From an uncultured Flavobacteriales bacterium (GTDB taxonomy: Bacteria; Bacteroidota; Bacteroidia; Flavobacteriales_D; SKUL01): DNA of 10,252 nt. The translations under genes were made by a program, and so were the position numbers. The DNA lies in the NCBI GenBank assembly GCA_937911795.1, contig CALDPJ010000064.1, positions 1 to 10,252 on the forward strand. The letters run 5' to 3'. Shown here piece by piece: positions 1-6,260 of the stretch; position 1 is the stretch's first letter, and each line of letters starts with the position of its first letter. A model generated the notes under the pieces. The model ran no database searches. It saw only the letters and a list, made by a program, of their open reading frames with translations, and was not told the DNA's origin.

Positions 1-495
1 GCATTTATCACAGGTGCGCATTTCTTCGGATCCGTAAAATTCGCGGAAGCGCGGAAGGAAATCCTGTTCGATGTTGGTGAGCGGGAAATAGGTTTCGTGC
101 AGTTTGTTATTGCAATTGTCGCAAAACCACATCAGGCCGTCTTTCAGATCGCTGCCTTTGCGCACCCGCTCGATTACGAGACCCACGGAGTTTGCCGGAC
201 GAATGGGAGAATGGGGTACTTTGGCCGGAAGCAAAAACATTTCACCGGCCCTGATCGGAACCTCAACGGCTTTTCCGTCTACCTGAATTTTTACAAGGAT
301 GTCGCCCTCCAGCTGAAAGAACAGTTCTTCGGTTTCGTTGTAGTGATAATCCTTGCGCGCGTTGGGTCCGCCAACCACCATTACGATGTAATCACCGGCT
401 TCTGTATAGAGATTTTTGTTGCCGACAGGCGGTTTCAGCAAATCGCGGTTGTCTTCGATCCACTGAAATAAATTGAAGGGAGGACGAATGTTCAT
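1..495 (-). CDS. nbaC: 3-hydroxyanthranilate 3,4-dioxygenase, 3' end cut by the window edge
   Basis: Cytosolic cupin dioxygenase that opens the ring of 3-hydroxyanthranilate. The product cyclises to quinolinate, so the enzyme serves kynurenine-route NAD synthesis or tryptophan breakdown. Translation from the ATG at 495 gives 165 residues and runs off the left edge without a stop; the family is about 170-180 aa, so only a few residues are missing. Visible residues match known bacterial enzymes: iron ligands H51, E57 and H95, substrate-binding R47 and R99, and E109. A C-terminal rubredoxin-like site is present as C125-x2-C128 and C162-x2-C165, the form typical of bacterial enzymes. The start (MNIRPPFNLFQWIED) has no Shine-Dalgarno sequence, as is common in Bacteroidota. 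The gene sits 61 bp behind the OmpA-family gene and is functionally unrelated to it. No other kynurenine gene is visible, though more could lie beyond the left edge. Confidence 0.95.
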   Translation of the reverse strand, partial: MNIRPPFNLFQWIEDNRDLLKPPVGNKNLYTEAGDYIVMVVGGPNARKDYHYNETEELFFQLEGDILVKIQVDGKAVEVPIRAGEMFLLPAKVPHSPIRPANSVGLVIERVRKGSDLKDGLMWFCDNCNNKLHETYFPLTNIEQDFLPRFREFYGSEEMRTCDKC

Positions 496-556
496 GGTGT
501 TGGTTTTGAATTTAAAGTTAGCATTTTTACGCGCTCACGAATGAAACTTCCACCAC

Positions 557-2863
557 CTACTCCGTGTTTCGGGAATAAATCGAAAATTCGGTGCGGCGGT
601 TCCGGGCATGCTCCTCTTCGGTACAATGCACGTCATCTTTGCAGTGATTGACGAGGTGTTGCTCACCCAGTCCCTGACCTTCGATTCTACCGCCATCCAC
701 AGCGCTTGATTCAAGATAACGAATAACTTCAGCCGCACGTTTTTCGGACAAACGCAGATTGTACTGTGCAGACGCCCTCGAATCGGTATGGCTCCTGACT
801 TTTACACCAATTTCCGGATTCTTCTCCAGAATGGTCACCAGCTTATCGAGCTGCTTACGCGCCGACTCATTCAGTTGAAAGTCATCCAGGTCGTAGTAAA
901 TGTTGGGAATGGCAAACCGGTCGTCCGGTGAAATTTTAATGGTGAGGTTCTTCTCGTTCAGCAATGACAAAATCTGATCGCCTTCGGCAAAACGGTTGTA
1001 AATAAAATCACGGCCGGTTCTGGTAAGGCGATGCAATACATTTCCCTGTTCATCCAAAATACTGATTTTCAATCCTGGATTATCTGCCATCAGGCGGAAA
1101 ACATACTGATCATCCGGAAAGAGTTGTTTGAACAAAAACTTACCACCCTTTCTGGTGAATGTCCGGCTGATGATTTTGCCTTCGGAATTCAGCACCACAA
1201 TTTCAATTCGGTCGGTGAAATCGCCGGCTTCGTTTTCATATACCTGCCCGTGAATATCGAGCGATAACAAACTGGCATCTTCCACTTCGAGCAGTTCGAG
1301 ATTGTCGTGATCATCGGGTTTCAGCAATTCGAATTTAAAATCTCCGGAATCGCTCATATCGATCTTCTGCACTTTCTGATTCTGGTCGTTCAGGAAAAAG
1401 AGACTGAACCTTTTTAAGCGTTCTTTATCCGCAACATCGAGTACCAGCGAATAAGGAACTTGCGCCTTCACGAAATCGAGCGCAAAATATCCATTGTCAT
1501 CCGTTACTGTTTTTTGCAATACACCCCCTTCTTCGTCTTTCAGAAACAACGTCGTAAACGGAGCGGGTTGATTGTCGTATTCGAGGATTCCACTCAACCG
1601 CCGATGGGTTTCGGGTGTAACCGCACGTTCGAGCGCATACAGGTCATCGCGACCCAGACCACCCGGACGGTTCGATGAAAAATACCCTCTATGAATTGAC
1701 GCAAAACTAAGCGACAAATCATCCCAGGCGCTATTAACCGGAGCTCGCATATTCTCGGGTGCAAGGTGCATGGAATCGAGATGGATGGTGAATAAATCAA
1801 GTCCTCCGTATCCGGGCCATCCGTCACTGGAGAAATACACGGTTTTTTCATGGATGTGCGGAAAAACCTCGTCACCGGCAGAGTTGACCAGCGGCCCCAT
1901 ATTGATCGGCTCCGACCAGGCATCATTCTCAAATTTGCTGTAGTACAAATCCATTCCTCCGTAACCGCCTGGCATATCAGAACTGAAAATCAGCAACGTA
2001 TCATCCTCAGACAGCGCAGGATGTCCTACCGAATATTCGCTGCTGTTGAAGGGCAATGGCTCGGGAACCGACCATTTTTCTTTCTGGCGGTGAGCTGAGT
2101 AAACCTTCATCGTGTTTACCCTGGCAGCACCGGTAAATTGACGTTCTACCTGGGTAAAGTAAATCGTGGCTCCATCACTTCCAAAGCACACCGGACCATC
2201 GTGAAAACGCGTGGTAAGTTGTGGAGCAAAAACATCGGGGCTCCAGAAGCTCGTTTGTCGCTTGTTGCTGAAAGGAGCATAGTAAATATTGTTAAACGGC
2301 TTGTTCTCGATGGCAAACTCTTCCCTTCCCGAATCGGTTTTTCTTTCTGTGGTGAATACCAGCCCGGCGTTGTGCACCACCGGAGCAAAATCGGCGAACG
2401 GTGAATTGATTCCCTGCAAAGGCACCACTATAAAATCGGTTCGCGGCTCAAATTTCGACACGATCTGCGTCCATTCCAATAATTGCTTCGCCTGCCCGTC
2501 ATTCGGAACATGTACCAGATATTCCTGAAGTTTCTCTTCTGCCAGATCAAAATCACCCAGCAAAAAATGCATATAGGCGTAATAAAAATGATTGTTGGAT
2601 TCGGCGGTAGAAAAACGCAGCGCTTTTTTGAAGAGTTTCCGCGCATCGGCGTACCGCCTTTCGTGTCGGTAGCAATGCGCCAGATTGTTGATGGCTAGTC
2701 TGTCGGTGCTGTCTTTTTCGAGCACGCGCTCATACAGTCGCGCGGCTTGTGAATATGCTTCCTTCGAAAAGTACCGATTGGCTTTATTCAATTGAGCAGA
2801 AAGAGACCCGCACACGAATAACAGCGCCAGCAGAATGGTATATGTTTTTTTCTGCCGATGCAT
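557..2863 (-). CDS. TPR / beta-propeller / OmpA-domain envelope protein, PorE-like
   Basis: A 768-aa exported protein with a multi-domain layout like PorE of the type IX secretion system. Order: signal peptide 1-24 ending SLSAQ; TPR-type helical repeats about 25-135; PD40/WD40-like beta-propeller blades about 150-410, with recurring motifs such as LIFSSDMPGGYGGMDLYY (291-308), VYFSSDGWPGYGGLDLF (342-358) and GYFSSNRPGGLGRDDLY (393-409); carboxypeptidase-regulatory-like beta domains about 420-465 and 535-590; and an OmpA C-terminal domain about 651-763. In the OmpA domain, D694 and R709 are 15 residues apart, as are the diaminopimelate-binding pair of OmpA, so peptidoglycan binding is expected. 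C741 and C747 sit in an insert common in Bacteroidota OmpA proteins. C18 lacks a lipobox (V at -1), so cleavage by signal peptidase I is more likely. It is the last gene of the cassette, with a 1-nt TAATG overlap to the PorP/SprF gene. It may be a cassette-specific paralogue rather than the core PorE. Confidence 0.9.
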   Translation of the reverse strand: MHRQKKTYTILLALLFVCGSLSAQLNKANRYFSKEAYSQAARLYERVLEKDSTDRLAINNLAHCYRHERRYADARKLFKKALRFSTAESNNHFYYAYMHFLLGDFDLAEEKLQEYLVHVPNDGQAKQLLEWTQIVSKFEPRTDFIVVPLQGINSPFADFAPVVHNAGLVFTTERKTDSGREEFAIENKPFNNIYYAPFSNKRQTSFWSPDVFAPQLTTRFHDGPVCFGSDGATIYFTQVERQFTGAARVNTMKVYSAHRQKEKWSVPEPLPFNSSEYSVGHPALSEDDTLLIFSSDMPGGYGGMDLYYSKFENDAWSEPINMGPLVNSAGDEVFPHIHEKTVYFSSDGWPGYGGLDLFTIHLDSMHLAPENMRAPVNSAWDDLSLSFASIHRGYFSSNRPGGLGRDDLYALERAVTPETHRRLSGILEYDNQPAPFTTLFLKDEEGGVLQKTVTDDNGYFALDFVKAQVPYSLVLDVADKERLKRFSLFFLNDQNQKVQKIDMSDSGDFKFELLKPDDHDNLELLEVEDASLLSLDIHGQVYENEAGDFTDRIEIVVLNSEGKIISRTFTRKGGKFLFKQLFPDDQYVFRLMADNPGLKISILDEQGNVLHRLTRTGRDFIYNRFAEGDQILSLLNEKNLTIKISPDDRFAIPNIYYDLDDFQLNESARKQLDKLVTILEKNPEIGVKVRSHTDSRASAQYNLRLSEKRAAEVIRYLESSAVDGGRIEGQGLGEQHLVNHCKDDVHCTEEEHARNRRTEFSIYSRNTE

Positions 2864-3771
2864 TAAAAATACCGGGGTGATGTAAAATTCGCTTTAAACA
2901 GGTTGAATCGGTAACTCAGAAACAGCTCGTGTGAGCCCGAATGCTGTGCCCGCAGGTGATTGGTTGCAAAATCGTAGGCATAACCGAGCTCCAGTTTGTC
3001 GGTGATGCGGAACTGAATCATGGCCAGCAGTCCATAATTGAACCGATATCCCATTCCCAACCAGAAACGCTCGATGATCAGTGCGTTCAGGTTTATATCA
3101 AATTGCACCGGAGCATTGGATGCGTATCGAACCAGAACATTGGGTTTGAGCGAGAATTTCTCCGAAACATGAAACAAATAACCTCCGATCAAACGACCGT
3201 GCAGATATTGACGGGCTTCAGAGAATTCAACATCGCGGATTTTTGACTGGCTGAGATTGTTGAGTTCAATTCCGGCAAAGTAGCGTTCGCCGCTGATCAT
3301 CACCCCGAAATCAAATGCCGGTGCCCACACGGAGCCGGAATTCTGGCTACCGATTACGTCCCCTTCATCGCGGTAATCGATCTCGTCACGGTTGAACTGG
3401 TGATTTTCGGCTGTTACCCGCAAACCAAAACTCAACCGGCTGCCGTCCGAAATTCGCAGCCGGTATGCGTACAGCAGCGACAATGAAGTAGTGGCATGGG
3501 CTCCAATGCGATCGTGCGCCGCCTGAAAACCTACACCCATATTTTCATTTTTCAACGGACTGTGAACCGCCAGCTGAAATGTTTCGGGCGCACCTTCAAA
3601 GCCCACCCATTGATTCCGGTAAATCGTGCTGGCAGTTAGGGCTTCATTATGGCCGGTGTAGGCTGCGTTTGCGTAAATGAGATCGAAGAAATACAGATTA
3701 TCGAGGCTGCGCTGCTGGCCGACAACCAGCGCTGCGATCATACAAAGTAAGAATGTAAGGCCGTATCTCAT
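2863..3771 (-). CDS. PorP/SprF-family type IX secretion outer-membrane protein
   Basis: A 302-aa predicted outer-membrane beta-barrel. The signal peptide covers 1-19 (MRYGLTFLLCMIAALVVGQ). Family hallmarks follow: N-A-A-Y-T-G at 35-40, YRNQWVGFEGAP at 51-62, then many amphipathic strands with alternating aromatic residues, and a C-terminal SPRYF ending in phenylalanine as barrel proteins do. Proteins of this family (P. gingivalis PorP, Flavobacterium SprF) work with the T9SS. SprF-type members are usually encoded beside a substrate with a type B (CHU_C) sorting domain and are needed for that substrate's secretion or attachment. That is the arrangement here: the CHU_C gene ends inside this gene's start (ATGA, 4-nt overlap), and the PorE-like gene starts on this gene's stop codon. 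The inferred role is dedicated partner of the upstream CHU_C protein. Whether it is SprF-like or the core PorP cannot be settled without comparison to the rest of the genome. Confidence 0.93.
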   Translation of the reverse strand: MRYGLTFLLCMIAALVVGQQRSLDNLYFFDLIYANAAYTGHNEALTASTIYRNQWVGFEGAPETFQLAVHSPLKNENMGVGFQAAHDRIGAHATTSLSLLYAYRLRISDGSRLSFGLRVTAENHQFNRDEIDYRDEGDVIGSQNSGSVWAPAFDFGVMISGERYFAGIELNNLSQSKIRDVEFSEARQYLHGRLIGGYLFHVSEKFSLKPNVLVRYASNAPVQFDINLNALIIERFWLGMGYRFNYGLLAMIQFRITDKLELGYAYDFATNHLRAQHSGSHELFLSYRFNLFKANFTSPRYF

Positions 3772-4493
3772 CTCGTCAGATCGATATAGCCTTTGTACAC
3801 CATTTCATTGACTTCTGCCACGTAGAAGTACGTTCCATCGGGCAAGTTTCCATCACTTCGGCCCTGACCCTCCCAACGAACCCTATCGTTATCATAATCT
3901 TTCCCATACCAGATTTCATCTCCCCAGCGATTGAAAATGCGCACTTCATTACCGGCAAACTGAGGCAACTCGATGTGTTCGATGTGCCAGTAATCGTTGT
4001 CACCATCGTTGTTCGGTGTGATTCCGGAATAGAAAATCAACCCGCAAATCTCTTCGCTTTCGAGTTCAATTTCGAAGGCCAATTCTGTTTGACAATTTTC
4101 GGTAACAATTGATACTGTGTAGCTACCGGCTTGCAACCCTGTGGCCGACGTATCGGTGCTGCCGTTGCTCCAGAGAATATTATACGGTCCGCTGCACCCA
4201 CTTATTTCAATGGTTGCAAATCCGTCGCTGGCCCCGCGGCAACTTTCTGGTGTAGTTTGAAGCGATGCGACAATCAGGTTGCGCGTCACCGGTTGTTCGA
4301 ATCCCTGGGTGACGGTGATGTTCCCGGATTCGCCGGTTTCAATAATGCTTTCGCCGACACTTGAATCGATATAAAAACTGCCGGAATAGTTGCTGCCAGA
4401 GGTTCCGATCACCTGCCGGTCGACCTGTATAGCCTGTCCCAGGACTATTGTGTGACAGAAAATCATCGCTGCTATGAAGGCAATGAGCTTCAT
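3768..4493 (-). CDS. small T9SS type B substrate with one SprB-like repeat and a CHU_C sorting domain
   Basis: A 241-aa secreted protein. Signal peptide 1-20 (ending TIVLGQ). Residues 21-70 resemble the N-terminal segment seen before gliding-type sorting domains (SSVGESIIETG...VTQGFEQP). Residues about 81-135 look like a single SprB repeat: C85, a GYT-like SGPYNILWSNG (101-111), and GLQAGSYTVSIV (119-130). A CHU_C domain, the T9SS type B sorting signal, fills 156-241 with ITPNNDGDNDYW (158-169), VRIFNRWGDEIW (184-195), LPDGTYFYV (217-225) and YKGYIDLTR at the terminus. It should cross the inner membrane by Sec and the outer membrane by the T9SS. Known SprB-type adhesins are thousands of residues long, so this is essentially a minimal cargo: one repeat plus the signal. 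The gene overlaps the upstream gene and the PorP/SprF gene by 4 nt (ATGA) each, implying coupled translation. The biological target is unknown. Confidence 0.92.
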   Translation of the reverse strand: MKLIAFIAAMIFCHTIVLGQAIQVDRQVIGTSGSNYSGSFYIDSSVGESIIETGESGNITVTQGFEQPVTRNLIVASLQTTPESCRGASDGFATIEISGCSGPYNILWSNGSTDTSATGLQAGSYTVSIVTENCQTELAFEIELESEEICGLIFYSGITPNNDGDNDYWHIEHIELPQFAGNEVRIFNRWGDEIWYGKDYDNDRVRWEGQGRSDGNLPDGTYFYVAEVNEMVYKGYIDLTR

Positions 4494-6058
4494 TCCTCAG
4501 AAAGTATAAACCACCCCTGGTCACCGGCGCTGACAATCATGAGCGATTCTTTGGAGGAGCTGGTAAGATTCACCGGAAGTGCTATGTTATCGATCGTATC
4601 TCCAAGGGCTGGAACAACGAGCAACGCATGGATGGGAAGACCATCAAAGGTTCGTTTGATATAATAAATCCGACCCTCGCATTCGGAAGCCGGAGGCAGC
4701 TGCACAGTGGCCGCTCCGACAGAGACATTGACGATTAAAATATGATCTTCTTCGTTCAGGTTGATCAGGTTCAATACACCGGCATCTACATAACGGACTT
4801 TTCCTGCCACGGATCCATTCACCTGTAACCGGCTGTGTGGATTGTCATCCCCAATTCCAACATTGCCATCGCCTTTCACGTGAAATGCGGGTTGATTGTC
4901 ACTTGTTTCGGAAGCGACGATCAGCGTATTTTCATCTTCACCAGCAATGTTGAGTTGGGCGGTAGTTTCTGTTGAGCCGACCGAGAACCTGTTGGCTACA
5001 AATACATTTCCGCGGTTGAAATATCCGGCCCAATCATTTCCGGAATTTCCCGGTGCATCGCCATAAATTGCCCGATTCTCAGTTCCACCGACAGCTCGTG
5101 CGAAAATTCCGTAATTCAATGATACTTCGCTTTCACCGGAAGCAAAAACTGCAACAGAATCCGCAGGTGCATTGCTTTCGTTGATCACTGTGAGTTTGTG
5201 CTCCGGTTCATCGCTTCCAATTCCAATCCGGGAATCGGTATTGTACACAGTTTCTTCTCCGACTTGCCACGGCCCGTAATTAGCCAGTGCCGCAAGGTTT
5301 ACAGACTGTGTGATTCCTCCTTCGGTGAAAACGAGCATTGTGTCCTGCAGTTGAAACGATCCTTCCTCGATGAGTTCGTTGGTGGGATCGGCATCGGCGT
5401 CTTCAATCAACCCGGTAAGATCAATGGTATTGGTTGTGCTTCCCTGGTGAATGTGCAGAAAATTCCCATCAAGTTGAATGGAATCGATGAGTTCGTTGGT
5501 CGGGTCGGAATCAGCATCATCGATTAATGGAGTAAGGTCTATGGAGTTGCTTAAGTTGCCTTCGAATATGAACAGATTATTCCCGTCGAGCTGCAGGGAA
5601 TCAATCAGTTCATTGGTTGGATCGGCATCGGCATCATCGGTGTTTTCTACCGTCGCAGCCATCGCAGCGTGCAGCGCGTAAGGAACAGAAATGAACCGCG
5701 AACTGCTGACTTCTTCAGGCCCTTCGCCGAGATCCATTTCAACAATGAGCCATTTTTCTCCAACACCCCAGTCGATTTGGTCGAATGTGCCGTTGATCAC
5801 GCTCCCGTTTCCAATCTGAAGATTGACAAGACCGAACGCATTGGTCTCGGTATCGTGATACTCTGTGTACTCTTCGGCTCCAAACGGACCGTCATCCAGA
5901 ATGGTGAAAATAACGCTCACCGGGTGGTTGACCAGTTCTCCACCGCTTTCACCATCCCTGGCTACCGCCTGATAATTGATGCGCTGCGGAACCTGCGCCT
6001 GAACGATTTCGGGGGCAATCAACAGCAATAAAAAGAACGCCGGAAACAGAATCTTCAT
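4490..6058 (-). CDS. secreted repeat protein with three DxDPTNE repeats and tail-fibre-like motifs, function unknown
   Basis: A 522-aa protein. The frame is open up to an ATG at 6181, but the ATG at 6058 is preferred: it begins directly with a signal peptide (MKILFPAFFLLLLIAPEIVQAQ), and a candidate promoter lies inside the longer reading frame. After cleavage comes VPQRINYQAVAR (23-34), a start seen in many Bacteroidota surface proteins, and a beta-rich domain to about 135. Residues 141-259 hold three tandem repeats of 39, 39 and 41 aa, each opening with an acidic DADxDPTNEL motif that could bind calcium (inference). Two later segments, RIGIGSDEPEHKLTV (277-291) and GNVGIGDDNPHSRLQVNGS (398-416), resemble the GIGT-x-P-x-x-KL-x-V motifs of phage tail-fibre-like and S74-associated proteins. 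The C-terminal ~95 residues are beta-rich (LPPASECEGRIYYIKR at 454-469). No T9SS sorting domain is visible at the C-terminus. It is first in the four-gene cassette and overlaps the CHU_C gene by 4 nt. Confidence 0.85.
   Translation of the reverse strand: MKILFPAFFLLLLIAPEIVQAQVPQRINYQAVARDGESGGELVNHPVSVIFTILDDGPFGAEEYTEYHDTETNAFGLVNLQIGNGSVINGTFDQIDWGVGEKWLIVEMDLGEGPEEVSSSRFISVPYALHAAMAATVENTDDADADPTNELIDSLQLDGNNLFIFEGNLSNSIDLTPLIDDADSDPTNELIDSIQLDGNFLHIHQGSTTNTIDLTGLIEDADADPTNELIEEGSFQLQDTMLVFTEGGITQSVNLAALANYGPWQVGEETVYNTDSRIGIGSDEPEHKLTVINESNAPADSVAVFASGESEVSLNYGIFARAVGGTENRAIYGDAPGNSGNDWAGYFNRGNVFVANRFSVGSTETTAQLNIAGEDENTLIVASETSDNQPAFHVKGDGNVGIGDDNPHSRLQVNGSVAGKVRYVDAGVLNLINLNEEDHILIVNVSVGAATVQLPPASECEGRIYYIKRTFDGLPIHALLVVPALGDTIDNIALPVNLTSSSKESLMIVSAGDQGWFILSEE
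5282..5638 (-). repeat. three tandem ~117-bp intragenic repeats (DxDPTNE repeats)
   Basis: Three consecutive copies lie inside the secreted repeat protein gene, at 5522-5638, 5405-5521 and 5282-5404. The first two are exactly 117 bp (39 codons); the third is 123 bp because of a two-codon insertion after the acidic motif. The best-conserved part, encoding DADxDPTNEL(I), starts the copies at 5638, 5521 and 5404, exactly 117 bp apart. The remainder has drifted while keeping a pattern of LQLDGN...IDLT-x-LI. The divergence suggests an old structural repeat under selection rather than a recent slippage tract. Confidence 0.9.
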
Positions 6059-6089
6059 GGTTAGCAGTTTACCTGTTTTTAATCGGAGT

Positions 6090-6121
6090 CTAAAGTAGTC
6101 CTTCCTGACATTTGCGGCCAA
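6090..6121 (-). promoter_or_regulatory. candidate Bacteroidota-type promoter of the four-gene cassette
   Basis: On the minus strand, TTG (6121-6119) is followed after 21 nt by TACTTTAG (6097-6090), five of six fixed positions of the Bacteroidota -7 box TAnnTTTG. The spacing suits the -33/-7 pair. Transcription would begin near 6083, about 25 nt before the ATG at 6058, and upstream of all four overlapping genes. One mismatch in the -7 box and the low information of the -33 element keep confidence moderate. Confidence 0.4.
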
Positions 6122-6143
6122 TAAATACACAGGAAGCCGTAGA

Positions 6144-6159
6144 AGTGACTTATAGTGAC
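6144..6159. repeat. short direct repeat AGTGAC-N4-AGTGAC upstream of the cassette promoter
   Basis: AGTGAC at 6144-6149 recurs at 6154-6159, so the copies are 10 bp apart, about one helical turn. The pair lies 22 bp upstream of the candidate -33 element at 6119-6121. Same-face spacing and position would suit an activator site, but a 6-bp repeat can arise by chance in ~200 bp of intergenic DNA. No regulator is identified. Confidence 0.3.
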
Positions 6160-6260
6160 ACGTTGCCATCTTTACCCGCAAACAAGTAATTTTTAGATAA
6201 TTACCGGCATGGCGTTAAAACTGCGTCAACAGCGAAATGTAAATAACTTGCCCGAAAACC

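Noticed and set aside
97..471. Plus-strand open frame opposite the dioxygenase gene, and other plus-strand frames opposite the cassette, the oxidoreductase, rseP and dxr
   Set aside because: They lie opposite well-recognised minus-strand genes and their translations show no family motifs. They are antisense shadows.
496..556. Promoter for the 3-hydroxyanthranilate dioxygenase gene: TAACTTTA at 520-513 on the minus strand
   Set aside because: The -7-like box has one mismatch and no TTG occurs at a suitable distance upstream, so it is too weak to list as a feature. The gene may instead be read through from the cassette.
6059..6181. Longer form of the secreted repeat protein starting at 6181
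   Set aside because: It would put 41 non-signal-like residues before a clear signal peptide and would contain the candidate promoter. The ATG at 6058 is the better start.
6186..6204. Inverted repeat GTAATT-N7-AATTAC as a terminator after the oxidoreductase gene
   Set aside because: The stem is only 6 bp and AT-rich, and no T-run follows it in either direction, so it is not a convincing intrinsic terminator.
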